A stretch of DNA of 64,000 nt from Paraburkholderia sp. Tr-20389. GTDB taxonomy: Bacteria > Pseudomonadota > Gammaproteobacteria > Burkholderiales > Burkholderiaceae. The stretch's first letter is position 1. Each line of letters opens with the position of its first letter. The translations under genes and the position numbers were made by a program. The notes under the pieces were generated by a model, which searched no databases, was not told the DNA's origin, and worked only from the letters and a program-made list of their open reading frames with translations. The stretch lies in NCBI RefSeq assembly GCF_017104565.1, contig NZ_JAAGPD010000011.1, positions 142,994 through 206,993 on the forward strand, given 5' to 3'. This document shows, one piece after another, positions 54,491 through 63,838 of this stretch.

Positions 54491-55884
54491 AGACTCTCTC
54501 CTTTAGCTCCTCTGCAACAAGTTTGATTTGGATCAACTCCACGTCGATTAGTCGCATGACGCGCATGCAACGTGCCGCTCGTCTAACGCGCCGCGTGACG
54601 CTGTCGCTGGTAGCCGGCGCCGCATTCGCGCTTGCTGCCGGCGTTGCCGCCATCGCGCCGCACTCGCCGTTCGTCTCAACTGCGCAGGCCGCTGAAGCCG
54701 CCGCGCCGGCCGGCAACGACACCCGCCCCGCTCAGGTCGTACGCGGCGAGTATCTCGCGCGTGCGGGCGATTGCGTTGCCTGCCACACGGCGCCGCGTGG
54801 CAAGACGTTCGGCGGCGGACTCGCGATGGAGACGCCGTTCGGCACGCTCTACACGCCGAACATCAGCCCGGACAGCGAGTACGGCATCGGCAAGTGGACG
54901 GCCGACGACTTCTTCAAGATGATGCGCACGGGCAAGAGCCCCGACGGCACGCTGATCTATCCCGCCATGCCGATCGCCCAGTACACGAAGGTCACGCGTG
55001 AGGACTCCGACGCGATCTTCGCGTATCTGAGGTCTGTGGAAGCCGTGCATCAGCCGAACAGGAAGCATGATTTACGCTTCCCGTTCAACCAGCGCGAACT
55101 GCTGATCGGCTGGCGCTCGCTGTATTTCCGCGAGGGCGAATTCCAGCCGAATCCGAGCCGCTCGGTCGAATGGAATCGCGGCGCGTATCTGGTCGAGGGT
55201 CTCGGCCACTGCACGATGTGCCACACGAAGATCAACCTGCTCGGCGGTTCGTCGAAGAGCGAGCAGTTCGCGGGCGGGCTGATTCCCGTGCAGAACTGGT
55301 ACGCACCGTCGCTCACGTCCGACAAGGACGGCGGACTCGGCGACTGGAGCATCAAGGACATCGTCGATCTGCTGCAAGCGGGCATTTCGGATCGCGGCGC
55401 CGTGTACGGCCCGATGGCCGAGGTCACGTATCACAGCCTGCAATACATGACCGACGACGACGCCAAGGCGATGGCCGTCTATCTGAAGACGCTGCCCGAC
55501 AACGACCCCGGCCGCAAGACGGGCCCGTCGGCAACCGTGAAGCCGGCCGTGTTCGAGGCGGGCCAGCGGATCTACATGGACAAGTGCTCGATGTGCCACG
55601 GCGAACACGGCGAAGGCAAGCTGCAGCACTATCCGCCGCTCGCGCGCAACCAGTCGATCGAAATGGACTCGGCCGTCAACCCGATCCGCATCGTGCTCAA
55701 CGGCGGCTTTCCGCCCGGCACGCGACGCAATCCCGAACCTTATGGCATGCCGCCGTTCGCGCAGGAACTGAACGACGCCGACGCAGCCGCCGTCGTCACG
55801 TATATCCGTACGGCGTGGGGCAACCACGGCCAGCCCGTGACGGCGAAGCAGGTCAACGAGCTGCGCAAGGCACCGCTGCACTAG
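54487..55884 (+). CDS. triheme cytochrome c (alcohol/gluconate dehydrogenase subunit type)
   Basis: A 465-residue exported cytochrome with three heme sites: CVACH, CTMCH and CSMCH. The pattern (ARAGDCVACHTAPRG, GLGHCTMCHTKINLLGG, YMDKCSMCHGEHGEG) is that of membrane-associated cytochrome c subunits of alcohol and gluconate dehydrogenases. An ATG at 54487 overlaps the previous stop by four bases. An alternative ATG at 54556 (MTRMQRAARLTRR) gives a more typical signal peptide ending at AQA. No dehydrogenase flavoprotein or quinoprotein lies beside it; here it belongs to the oxidase operon. Confidence 0.87.
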   Translation: MKTLSFSSSATSLIWINSTSISRMTRMQRAARLTRRVTLSLVAGAAFALAAGVAAIAPHSPFVSTAQAAEAAAPAGNDTRPAQVVRGEYLARAGDCVACHTAPRGKTFGGGLAMETPFGTLYTPNISPDSEYGIGKWTADDFFKMMRTGKSPDGTLIYPAMPIAQYTKVTREDSDAIFAYLRSVEAVHQPNRKHDLRFPFNQRELLIGWRSLYFREGEFQPNPSRSVEWNRGAYLVEGLGHCTMCHTKINLLGGSSKSEQFAGGLIPVQNWYAPSLTSDKDGGLGDWSIKDIVDLLQAGISDRGAVYGPMAEVTYHSLQYMTDDDAKAMAVYLKTLPDNDPGRKTGPSATVKPAVFEAGQRIYMDKCSMCHGEHGEGKLQHYPPLARNQSIEMDSAVNPIRIVLNGGFPPGTRRNPEPYGMPPFAQELNDADAAAVVTYIRTAWGNHGQPVTAKQVNELRKAPLH

Positions 55885-55926
55885 CACTTGTCACCCGCAT
55901 CAACCCTGTCTTCGGAGACTTGTCAG

Positions 55927-56109
55927 ATGGACCCTAGCAAATACTCCGGCGACCACGACGGCCACGCTTCGGACGACGAAGTCGAGCGCATCGTCGCGCA
56001 AGGCCCGCACGGCGCGATTGCGGTCGCGGGCGTGGCTGCCGTGGTCGTTCTGGCGATCTGGATCGGCTTCTACTTTCTCGTGTTTCTGCCGCGTGGCGTC
56101 ATTCACTGA
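55927..56109 (+). CDS. small single-span subunit of ba3-type oxidase (subunit IIa-like)
   Basis: A 60-residue protein: a soluble, acidic and His-rich N-terminus (MDPSKYSGDHDGHASDDEVE), then one transmembrane helix (AVAGVAAVVVLAIWIGFYFL). It lies immediately before the subunit II gene, the place held by the small subunit IIa (CbaD) in ba3 oxidases. Sequence recognition alone would be weak; the position and topology carry the call. Confidence 0.7.
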   Translation: MDPSKYSGDHDGHASDDEVERIVAQGPHGAIAVAGVAAVVVLAIWIGFYFLVFLPRGVIH

Positions 56110-56115
56110 TCGATC

Positions 56116-56688
56116 ATGTCGACCCAACCTTCCCATTCCCCGGACAGCGGCCACGGCGTCGCCGAGCGCTCGGAAAAGCGCTGGGCGTATTTCGTCATCG
56201 CAATCGTCGTGTTCATGCTCGTGGTCGTCGTGTACTCGGGGCTGCACTACGCCATGATGCCGCCGTCACGCGTCGAAACGATCGATCCGTCAAGGCTGCA
56301 GATGTCGGGCGAATTCGTCGAAAGCAATCTCGGCAGCGCGGTCGAGCCGGACGGCTCGGTGGTCGTGCGCTTCATCGCGCAGCAGTACTCGTTCACGCCG
56401 CAGTGTCTGCTGGTGCCCGCCGACACCGACATCACCTTCCGCACGACGAGCGCGGATGTCGTGCACGGCCTGCTGGTCACGGACACGAACATCAACACGA
56501 TGGTCGTACCCGGCTATGTCGCGACGTTCTCCTCCTCCTTCCCGCAACCGGCCGACCATCTGATGCCCTGCCACGAATTCTGCGGCTTCGGCCACCAGAC
56601 GATGTGGGCGCACGTGAAGGTCATCGACAAGGCTGCCTTCTTCGAACAGGCCAAACAAAACCGGAGGCTCAGCTGTGTTTCACGCTAA
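56116..56688 (+). CDS. ba3-type cytochrome c oxidase subunit II
   Basis: A 190-residue membrane-anchored CuA subunit. One N-terminal helix (YFVIAIVVFMLVVVVYSGL) is followed by a cupredoxin domain with the CuA ligands: an upstream His (SADVVHGLLV) and CHEFCGFGHQTMW, including the bridging Cys pair. The single helix and short length fit ba3/B-type oxidases. Its 3' end overlaps the subunit I gene by 14 bases, so translation is coupled. Confidence 0.93.
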   Translation: MSTQPSHSPDSGHGVAERSEKRWAYFVIAIVVFMLVVVVYSGLHYAMMPPSRVETIDPSRLQMSGEFVESNLGSAVEPDGSVVVRFIAQQYSFTPQCLLVPADTDITFRTTSADVVHGLLVTDTNINTMVVPGYVATFSSSFPQPADHLMPCHEFCGFGHQTMWAHVKVIDKAAFFEQAKQNRRLSCVSR

Positions 56689-58300
56689 GCGACTCGTTCT
56701 CGCGCATTTCTGGCTCGCGTTCATCGCGTTCGGCATTGCGCTGCTTCTGGGCGCATGGCAGATGCTCGTGCGCAGTCCGCTCCATCCGTGGATCGGGGAG
56801 CCCGAGCTGTATTACCGCTCGGTGACGGCGCACGGCACCGTGATGGCCTACGTGCTGCCGACGCTGGTGGCGATGGCCTTCGGCTATGCAATCGTCGAAC
56901 TGGCGCTGCAGCAGGCGCTCGTCGGCCTGAAGTGGGCCTGGGCCGCGTTCATCCTGATCGTGGTCGGCGCGGTGATGGCGATGGTGCCCGTCGCGGCCGG
57001 CCAGGCGTCCGTGCTCTTCACGTTCTATCCGCCGATGATCGGCAGCCCGTTCTACTACCTGGGCGTCGTGCTCGTCGTGGTCGGCTCGTGGATCTGGGTC
57101 GCGCTGATGGGCATCAACCTCAACATCTGGAAGCGCGCGAATCCCGGCAAGCCGGTGCCGCTCGCGATGTACGCGAACGTGGCGGGTGCGTATCTGTGGG
57201 CGTGGACGGCCGTCGGTGCGGCGCTCGAAATCCTGCTGCAGATCCTGCCCGTCGCGCTCGGCCTGAAGTCGACGATCGACGCGGGTCTCGCACGCGTGCT
57301 GTTCTCGTGGACGCTGCACGCGATCGTCTATTTCTGGCTGGTGCCGTCGTACATCGCGTACTACACGCTGGTGCCGCGCGCGATCGGCGGCAGGCTGTAC
57401 AGCGATTCGATGGCGCGCGTGTCGTTCATCCTGTTCCTCGTGTTCGCGATGCCGATCGGCATCCACCATCTGTTCGCCGATCCGCAGGTCGGCGCGGGCT
57501 TCAAGTTCGTGCACGCCGTGTTCACGGGCATGGTGTCGGTGCCGACGCTGCTCACCGTGTTCACGATCTGCGCTTCCGTGGAAATCGCGGGACGGCTGCG
57601 CGGCGGCAAGGGCGCATTCGGCTGGCTGAAGGCACTGCCGTGGGACAACCCGATGATGCTGGTGATCGCGTTCTCGTTCATCATGCTCGGCCTGGGCGGC
57701 GCAGGCGGCCTCATCAACATGAGCTATCAGCTAAACGAAACGATCCACAACACGCAGTGGGTCACGGGGCACTTTCACCTGATCTTCGGCGGCGCGATCG
57801 TCATCATGTACTTCGCGATCGCGTATGAACTGTGGCCGCAGCTGACGGGCCGCGCGATCTGCTCCGTTCGCATGGTGCGCTGGCAGCTGTGGCTCTGGTT
57901 CATCGGCATGATGGTCGTCACGCTGCCGTGGCATTACGTCGGCCTGCTCGGCGCGCCGCGCCGCATGGCCTACTACGACTACAGCAATCCCGCGATCGCA
58001 CCGCAAGCGATCTGGGTGGCTGTGTCGGCGATCGGCGGCGTGGTGCTCGTGATCTCGGGCCTGCTGTTCATCTACATTCTCGCGAAGTCGCAATTCGGCA
58101 TAGTCGAGCAGCCGAAGCAGTTCCGTTTCAGCGCGCCTGTGCATCCCGTCGAGCGCGTGCCCGCTGCGCTGAACAGCTTCGGTCTGTGGGTCGCGCTGAT
58201 GATCGGACTGACGGTGGTCAACTACAGCGTGCCCATCGCGCAACTGCTCGGCTTGCAGCAGACGTCGGTGCCGGCCGTGTCGGTGGGAGCGCGGTCATGA
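56675..58300 (+). CDS. ba3-type cytochrome c oxidase subunit I
   Basis: The 541-residue heme-copper oxidase core. Low-spin heme ligand in SVTAHGTVMAYV; CuB His plus cross-linked Tyr in TLHAIVYFWLVP; the second CuB His pair in GIHHLFADP; high- and low-spin heme ligands in WVTGHFHLIFGG. About 13 hydrophobic helices are visible. The lack of the A-family proton-channel motifs supports the B (ba3) family, which has high oxygen affinity. The start is GTG 56675 with GGAGG eight bases upstream, inside the subunit II gene. It reduces oxygen at the inner membrane with electrons from the adjacent cytochromes. Confidence 0.94.
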   Translation: MFHAKRLVLAHFWLAFIAFGIALLLGAWQMLVRSPLHPWIGEPELYYRSVTAHGTVMAYVLPTLVAMAFGYAIVELALQQALVGLKWAWAAFILIVVGAVMAMVPVAAGQASVLFTFYPPMIGSPFYYLGVVLVVVGSWIWVALMGINLNIWKRANPGKPVPLAMYANVAGAYLWAWTAVGAALEILLQILPVALGLKSTIDAGLARVLFSWTLHAIVYFWLVPSYIAYYTLVPRAIGGRLYSDSMARVSFILFLVFAMPIGIHHLFADPQVGAGFKFVHAVFTGMVSVPTLLTVFTICASVEIAGRLRGGKGAFGWLKALPWDNPMMLVIAFSFIMLGLGGAGGLINMSYQLNETIHNTQWVTGHFHLIFGGAIVIMYFAIAYELWPQLTGRAICSVRMVRWQLWLWFIGMMVVTLPWHYVGLLGAPRRMAYYDYSNPAIAPQAIWVAVSAIGGVVLVISGLLFIYILAKSQFGIVEQPKQFRFSAPVHPVERVPAALNSFGLWVALMIGLTVVNYSVPIAQLLGLQQTSVPAVSVGARS

Positions 58301-59106
58301 GCGAAGAACGCGTCTTCAGCTTGGGCAACCGATGGTTCACGTCGAGCGTCGGCGGCGTGATCGTGATTGCCGTCGTATCGATTCTGATCGGCTTCATCTG
58401 GTTGCCGTCGAAGCATCCGGACTTCACGCAGCGCGGACTGTGGGCGACGATCTGCAGCGCGGCGGGCGCGCCGTCGTCGTGGTACACGCAGAGCGAGAAC
58501 ATCGCCGGCCCCGCGCCGAGCAACGTGCTCGTGCTGCCGCCCGCGCCGCCGTGGGGCCGCACGCGTCCGGGCGCCGATTCGATCGGACGTGGCGCGACGC
58601 TCGCGCAGAACTGCTCGATGTGCCACGGCGTAGAGAGCCTGATTCAGGTCACAGCGCCCGTGCTCGCGGGACAGTACGCGGACGTGATCTACAAACAGTT
58701 GCGCGACTATCAGAGCGGCCAGCGCGTGAACTCGATCATGCCGCCCATCATCGCGCGTCTGAACGACGGCGACCTGCACGATCTGGCGAACTACTATTCG
58801 ACGCTGCCGCGTCCCGCCGCCGTCGAACAACGCACGGCCGAAGACGACAGCATCCGCAAGCTCGTCAGCGAAGGCTCGCCGATGCGCAACATCGCGCCCT
58901 GCGCTGCCTGTCACGGCGACCGCGACCGCAAGGGCGCCGCGCCCTGGCTCGGCGGCCAGTCGTCGGTGTATATGGCGGCGCAGTTGCGTGCATTCGCGGA
59001 CGGCAACCGTCGCAACGACATCAACGAGCAAATGCGCAACGTCGCGCGCCACATGACGCCGGAGGAAATCGACGGCGTCGCGAAGTACTACGCAACGCGA
59101 CCGTAA
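58297..59106 (+). CDS. membrane-anchored diheme cytochrome c (c4-like)
   Basis: A 269-residue cytochrome with an N-terminal membrane anchor (VGGVIVIAVVSILIGFIWL) rather than a cleaved signal, and two heme sites, CSMCH and CAACH. The last domain ends HMTPEEIDGVAKYYA, typical of class I/c4 cytochromes. ATG 58297 overlaps the subunit I stop by four bases. It is probably the direct electron donor docked near the oxidase and the last gene of the operon. Confidence 0.9.
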   Translation: MSEERVFSLGNRWFTSSVGGVIVIAVVSILIGFIWLPSKHPDFTQRGLWATICSAAGAPSSWYTQSENIAGPAPSNVLVLPPAPPWGRTRPGADSIGRGATLAQNCSMCHGVESLIQVTAPVLAGQYADVIYKQLRDYQSGQRVNSIMPPIIARLNDGDLHDLANYYSTLPRPAAVEQRTAEDDSIRKLVSEGSPMRNIAPCAACHGDRDRKGAAPWLGGQSSVYMAAQLRAFADGNRRNDINEQMRNVARHMTPEEIDGVAKYYATRP

Positions 59107-59125
59107 ACGCAGCACTGAAAATGCG

Positions 59126-59164
59126 AACGGCGGTGCAAGGCAAGGATGCCTGCACCGCCGTTTT
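59126..59164 (+). terminator. terminator of the oxidase operon
   Basis: ACGGCGGTGCAAGGCA (59127-59142) pairs with TGCCTGCACCGCCGT (59147-59161) apart from one bulged A, with TTTT following. It lies 20 bases after the last cytochrome gene and 60 before the convergent chemoreceptor gene. Confidence 0.85.
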
Positions 59165-59221
59165 GCTTCGTACCGCTAGCGAATCGCGCTGCGCTTTGCG
59201 CTAACCGGGCCGCCGATACGA

Positions 59222-60871
59222 TCAAACAGCTTCCGCCGACTCCAGCGGCATCGCCGCTTCCTGCTTGCGGACGGTTGCACGGCGCGCAACCACACGCGAC
59301 GAAGCACCCTGCCCGCTGTCCGTCTTGAACACGGAGACTGCCTCCGTCAGACGGCGCGCCTGCTCTTCCAGCGAACTCGCCGCTGCCGCCGCCTGCTCGA
59401 CGAGCGCCGCGTTCTGCTGCGTCACCTCGTCCATCTGCGCGACAGCGAGATTCACCTGATCGATGCCTGTGCTCTGCTCGGTCGCCGCCTCGGCGATCTC
59501 GCTCATGATCGCGCTGACGCGCGCAATCGCATCGACGATCTCCGTCATCGTCGAGCCGGAACGCTGCACGAGATCCGCGCCCGCCGTCACGCGTTCGTTC
59601 GATTCGCCGATCAGGCCTTTGATTTCCTTTGCGGCTGCCGCACTGCGCTGCGCGAGCGAACGCACCTCGCTCGCCACCACCGCGAAGCCGCGCCCCTGCT
59701 CGCCTGCACGCGCCGCCTCGACGGCTGCGTTCAGCGCAAGAATGTTGGTCTGGAATGCGATGCCTTCGATCACGCCGACGATGTCCGCGATGCGCCGCGA
59801 GTCGTCGACGATCGCCTGCATCGTGCCGACCACCTGCTGCGTGAGATCGCCGCCTTGCGCCGCGAGCGTCGATGCGCCTTGTGCGAGCGTGCTCGCCTGC
59901 TTCGCGTTGTCGGCTGTCTGCTTGACGGTCGACGTGAGTTCTTCAATGCTCGCCGCCGTCTCTTCGAGCGATGCTGCCTGCTCTTCCGTGCGCTGCGAGA
60001 GATTCGTGTTGCCCGCGGCGATTTCGCTCACGCCCGTATCGATCGAATCGGTGCCGTGACGCACCGTGCTGACCGTTGCGATGAGCGACTCCTGCATCTT
60101 GCGCAGCGCCGCCGCGAGACGTCCCATTTCGTTATCGCCGCGAATGTCGATGCGGCCCGTGAGGTCGCCGTTCGCGATGCGCTGGAATTGATCGATAGTG
60201 GCGTCGACGGGATGCACGATCGCGCGGACCATGATCATGCGTCCAATCCACGCGAAGATCAGCGTAGCCGCCATGCCGATCGCCACGCCGATGCTGATCG
60301 TATAGAACAGCTGCTGCGCGTCCTGATAGCGCTGCTCGGCGTGATCGAGCTGAAGCTTTTCGAGCGTCAGCATCGCCTTTTCATAAGCGCTGTAGAGCGG
60401 CGAAAGCTTGTGCCCCTGCAACTGCTGGAATGCCGTCTTGTCGCCGGACTTGAGCGCCGCGAGCGCGGGGTCGACGCCTTCGCGCAGGAAGGTGTCGCGC
60501 TTGTCCTGCATGTCCTTGATGAGACGCTGTTCGTCGGCGTCGTTGCTCGCCTTGCTGATGAAATGCGCGAGCCGTTCATTCGATATCTTCAGATACGAAT
60601 CGAAACGCTTGAGCACGGCGTCGGCGCCTTCCTGATCGTTCAGTTCGTTTAGCGAAGCGTAGGTCGCCAGTGCGAGACGCAGGCGCAGCAGCTGTCCGGC
60701 GCTGCCTTCGAGGTCGGCCACGGCGGGCGTGTCGACGGTGTACATCTGTTGCAGTGACGCATTGCTCTCACGCAGCGATAACAGCCCAGCCGCCGCGCCG
60801 ATCAGCAGCACGATGCCGAACAGCACGATCATCAACGTGAGGTATGCGCGAATCGAAAGACCTTTCAACAT
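59222..60871 (-). CDS. methyl-accepting chemotaxis protein
   Basis: A 549-residue transmembrane chemoreceptor. Helix 1 is [21 protein letters not shown], followed by a four-helix periplasmic bundle (about 35-190), helix 2 ([19 protein letters not shown]), and a HAMP domain ([21 protein letters not shown]). The signalling hairpin has the highly conserved tip [23 protein letters not shown]. The C-terminus ends LESAEAV with no NWETF-like CheR-docking pentapeptide. The ligand is unknown. A perfect-spacing sigma-28 promoter lies about 124 bases upstream. Confidence 0.93.
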   Translation of the reverse strand: MLKGLSIRAYLTLMIVLFGIVLLIGAAAGLLSLRESNASLQQMYTVDTPAVADLEGSAGQLLRLRLALATYASLNELNDQEGADAVLKRFDSYLKISNERLAHFISKASNDADEQRLIKDMQDKRDTFLREGVDPALAALKSGDKTAFQQLQGHKLSPLYSAYEKAMLTLEKLQLDHAEQRYQDAQQLFYTISIGVAIGMAATLIFAWIGRMIMVRAIVHPVDATIDQFQRIANGDLTGRIDIRGDNEMGRLAAALRKMQESLIATVSTVRHGTDSIDTGVSEIAAGNTNLSQRTEEQAASLEETAASIEELTSTVKQTADNAKQASTLAQGASTLAAQGGDLTQQVVGTMQAIVDDSRRIADIVGVIEGIAFQTNILALNAAVEAARAGEQGRGFAVVASEVRSLAQRSAAAAKEIKGLIGESNERVTAGADLVQRSGSTMTEIVDAIARVSAIMSEIAEAATEQSTGIDQVNLAVAQMDEVTQQNAALVEQAAAAASSLEEQARRLTEAVSVFKTDSGQGASSRVVARRATVRKQEAAMPLESAEAV

Positions 60872-60994
60872 GAAGCATGTCTCCTATGGCCGCGTACCTG
60901 GAATCTCCCCGTTCCACGGCAGGCTTGCTGCGCCCAGGCCCATAGGCAAGGTCCGCAACCCGATTAAATATTAAGCAAACGCACCACGACCTGA
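60872..60994 (-). other. leader of the chemoreceptor mRNA
   Basis: The stretch between the sigma-28 -10 element and the chemoreceptor start codon; no gene or clear secondary structure was recognised. Confidence 0.4.
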
Positions 60995-61021
60995 GTTACG
61001 GCTGATTCGCCCAAAACTTTA
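60995..61021 (-). promoter_or_regulatory. sigma-28 (FliA) promoter of the chemoreceptor gene
   Basis: On the minus strand it reads TAAAGTTT (-35; 61021-61014), an 11-base spacer, and GCCGTAAC (-10; 61002-60995). The consensus is TAAAGTTT-N11-GCCGATAA, so the -35 and spacing are perfect and the -10 matches at its GCCG core. It points at the chemoreceptor gene, tying it to the flagellar regulon. Confidence 0.85.
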
Positions 61022-61195
61022 TGGGCGAGACGAGCGCTTTCTTGAGAAATGTTCGCAAATTTGATCTTGCTCATCGGCACCCGCTGCTTGCGGCATCTTT
61101 CTTCTCGCTATTTGGGTTCGACATCGTTGATTTAACAATCCGGGCGCTGACTTGCCCGCGCCGCCGAGTTGTTGGACATTAGCGAAGCGACAGCT

Positions 61196-62014
61196 ATGCG
61201 GACCCTGCTCATGCAAGAGACAACGTCAGCGCTCGTGGTGTTCGTCCTGCTTCTGGCGGGAACGGGTGTGGGGTTTTTCGGCAAGCCTTATTTGCCGGAA
61301 GAGCACCGCAAGCACGAGACCATGCAGTTGATCCAGCTCGTGATCACCATGCTCGTGACCTTCGCAGCGCTGGTGCTGGGCCTGCTCACGGCTTCGGCGA
61401 AAAGCAGCTTCGATAACGTCGGCAACGGTTTCCGCTCGTATGCCGCCGAACTGATCCAGCTCGACACGGCATTGCGCCAGTACGGTCCCGATGCGGACCA
61501 CCCGCGCGAGCTGCTGCGCACTTACACGGCTGCGGCGATTGCAGCAACGTGGCCTCGCGAACAGCCGCCTGCGGGCCACTACCCGCGTATTTCGACAGAT
61601 CTCTCTGACGACAAGCTCGAAGACGTGCAACTCGGCGACATGCTGAACGCAGCGTACGTCGCAGTCCGCGGACTCAAGCCTTCGGATACCTACCAGCAGG
61701 CCACGCTGGCCGAGTGCATTTCACGCTTCGAACGCGTGATCGAGGCGCGCTGGACCTTGATCGAGCAGGCGCATAGTTCCATCTCGAAACCATTTCTCAC
61801 GACCCTCACGTTCTGGCTGATGGTGATCTTTCTGTGCTTTGGTCTCGTCGCGCCGCGCAATGCGCTGGCGCTCGTGATGATCATGCTGGGCGCGGTATCG
61901 ATCGCATCGGCCGTGTATGTGATCGTCGATCTCGACACGCCGCTGACGGGCCCCATCGTTGCATCCAGCCAGCCGATGCGCGATGCGCTCGCGCATCTCG
62001 ACCGCGTTCGATGA
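61196..62014 (+). CDS. DUF4239-type membrane protein
   Basis: A 272-residue integral membrane protein. Helices: ALVVFVLLLAGTGVGFF, LIQLVITMLVTFAALVLGLL in the N-terminal half and FLTTLTFWLMVIFLCFGLVA, LALVMIMLGAVSIASAVYVI in the C-terminal half, with a soluble helical middle (about 60-190). The pattern and segments like FDNVGNGFRSYAAELIQLD fit the DUF4239 (bestrophin-like) group, a possible ion channel family by fold; function is unproven. ATG 61196 or 61211 could be the start; neither has a strong ribosome site. Confidence 0.75.
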   Translation: MRTLLMQETTSALVVFVLLLAGTGVGFFGKPYLPEEHRKHETMQLIQLVITMLVTFAALVLGLLTASAKSSFDNVGNGFRSYAAELIQLDTALRQYGPDADHPRELLRTYTAAAIAATWPREQPPAGHYPRISTDLSDDKLEDVQLGDMLNAAYVAVRGLKPSDTYQQATLAECISRFERVIEARWTLIEQAHSSISKPFLTTLTFWLMVIFLCFGLVAPRNALALVMIMLGAVSIASAVYVIVDLDTPLTGPIVASSQPMRDALAHLDRVR

Positions 62015-62020
62015 TTCGCG

Positions 62021-62926
62021 TCAGCCGACCTTGAGTCCGCCTGCGGCGTCGAAGATTTCGCGCAGCCATTGCGCAAACACCCGCACGCGGGACGACAACT
62101 GGCGGCTTTGCGGATACAGCACGGTGACGGGCATCGGCGGCGGCGGAAACGCGGGCAGCACGACGACGAGGCTGCCCTCAGCAAGCTCGTTCTGCACGCG
62201 ATAGCGCGGCACCTGCACGAGTCCGAGTCCCGCGACGGCCGAGCCGGTGTAGAGATCGGTGCCCGTCACGGACACGATCGCGTCCAGATTCACCTCGACC
62301 ACGCGCTCATCGACGGTGAATTCCAGCGGCAGCGCATTGCCCGTTGCGCTCGACATGTAGTTGACGGCGCGATGCGTCGCGAGCGCGTCAGGGCTGCCCG
62401 GTGTGCCGTGGCGTTCCAGATACGCCGGGCTCGCCACCGTCACCTGTTCGAGCCGCGCGACGCGCCGCCCGACCATCGACGAATCCTGCAGATTGCCCGC
62501 GCGCAGCACGCAATCGACGCCCTCGCGCACCAGATCGACCAGCCTGTCATCCTCGCCGATATACAACTCGATGCCCGGATAGCGCGACAGAAACTCGGGC
62601 AGCGCCGGCACGACGAAGTGCCGCGCGAGCGTGCCTTGCAGATTCACGCGCAGCAAGCCCTTGGGCGCGGCATTGCGAAACGAACCCTCGGCTTCTTCCA
62701 TATCCGCGAGCAGACGCACGCAGCGGCGGTAATACGCTTCGCCGTCGTGCGTGAGACGCACGGTGCGCGTCGTGCGCTCCAGTAGCCGCGCGCCGAGCCG
62801 TGCTTCCATCCGCTTCATCAGATTCGTGACGGTGGCGCGCGGAATCTGCAGATCGTCGGCGGCACGCGTGAAGCTCTGCCGCTCCGCGATGCGCACGAAT
62901 ACCTGCATTTCCTGAAAACGGTCCAT
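62021..62926 (-). CDS. LysR-family regulator of the adjacent SDR gene
   Basis: A 301-residue LysR protein of the CrgA/AaeR-like group. DNA-binding part: MQVFVRIAERQSFTRAADDL and RATVTNLMKRMEARLGARLL. The effector domain begins GLLRVNLQGTLARHFV. It is divergent from the SDR gene; their 134-base spacer contains the inverted pair ATCTC-TTTCGC-GAGAT (about 63000-63015). Such LysR/SDR pairs are common in Burkholderiales, with the LysR product controlling the oxidoreductase. Confidence 0.92.
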   Translation of the reverse strand: MDRFQEMQVFVRIAERQSFTRAADDLQIPRATVTNLMKRMEARLGARLLERTTRTVRLTHDGEAYYRRCVRLLADMEEAEGSFRNAAPKGLLRVNLQGTLARHFVVPALPEFLSRYPGIELYIGEDDRLVDLVREGVDCVLRAGNLQDSSMVGRRVARLEQVTVASPAYLERHGTPGSPDALATHRAVNYMSSATGNALPLEFTVDERVVEVNLDAIVSVTGTDLYTGSAVAGLGLVQVPRYRVQNELAEGSLVVVLPAFPPPPMPVTVLYPQSRQLSSRVRVFAQWLREIFDAAGGLKVG

Positions 62927-63060
62927 TGACGGCTCTTGGCGGCTGGCTCACGCCATTGTTGAAGTGAATGGAACGATGATAACAAGTTTCGCCTGATTAT
63001 CTCTTTCGCGAGATGTCCGATCATCCATCTCACCAACTCACCACTTCAAGGAATCGGATC

Positions 63061-63804
63061 ATGAACAACGTCAGGAACGCACAGGTCGCCATCGTCACGG
63101 GCGCTTCGCGGGGTATCGGCGCGGCGATCGCGCGGCGGCTCGCCAGCGATGGATTTGCCGTCGTCGTGAACTATGCGGCAAGCTCGAAGGAAGCAGATGC
63201 GCTCGTCGCCGAACTGAAGGCGGAAGGCGCGGCGGCCATCGCGGTGAAGGCCGACGTCTCGAACGCCGACGACGTGCGGCGCATGTTCGATGCAACCGAA
63301 CAGCAGCTCGGCAGGGTCGACGTGCTCGTCAACAACGCGGGCATCCTGAAGACGGTGCCGCTCGTCGACACCAGCGACGCGCTGTTCGCACAGACCTTCG
63401 ATATCAACGTGCGCGGCACGTTCAACACGCTGCGCGAAGCGGCGACGCGGATGAACAACGGCGGACGCATCGTCAACTTTTCGAGCACGACGCTCGCGCT
63501 GAACATGCCTGGCTACGCGGTTTACAACGCGACGAAGGCCGCCGTCGAGTCGTTCACGCATGTGTTCGCGAAGGAACTGCGCGGGCGCAGCATCACCGTC
63601 AATGCGGTGGCGCCGGGACCCGTTGCGACGTCGCTGTTCCTCGACGGCAAGACGGACGAGCAGATCCAGAGCTTCGCGAAGATGCCGCCGCTGCAACGGC
63701 TCGGACAGCCGGAAGATATTGCGTCCGTGGTCGCGTTTCTCGCGGGTCCGGATGGCGCGTGGGTGAACGGGCAGATTTTGCGGGCGAATGGCGGGTTGGC
63801 CTGA
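63061..63804 (+). CDS. short-chain dehydrogenase/reductase
   Basis: A 247-residue classical SDR, NADP-type by the Arg in GASRGIGAAIARRLA. Other motifs: VDVLVNNAGI, the catalytic Ser in IVNFSSTTLAL, and Tyr/Lys in YAVYNATKAAVE. The closing WVNGQILRANGGLA is usual for 3-oxoacyl reductase-like SDRs. The substrate is not known. AAGGAATC precedes ATG 63061; an earlier open start at 63013 lacks support. It is divergent from the LysR gene and ends in a strong terminator. Confidence 0.92.
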   Translation: MNNVRNAQVAIVTGASRGIGAAIARRLASDGFAVVVNYAASSKEADALVAELKAEGAAAIAVKADVSNADDVRRMFDATEQQLGRVDVLVNNAGILKTVPLVDTSDALFAQTFDINVRGTFNTLREAATRMNNGGRIVNFSSTTLALNMPGYAVYNATKAAVESFTHVFAKELRGRSITVNAVAPGPVATSLFLDGKTDEQIQSFAKMPPLQRLGQPEDIASVVAFLAGPDGAWVNGQILRANGGLA

Positions 63805-63838
63805 TACCAGCCGTCGATCTCGGGTTCTCGCGTGCATA

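Noticed and set aside
57832-58296. Long upstream extension of the last cytochrome c gene
   Set aside because: It is the out-of-frame shadow of the subunit I gene; the real start at 58297 has an ATGA overlap and a proper membrane anchor.
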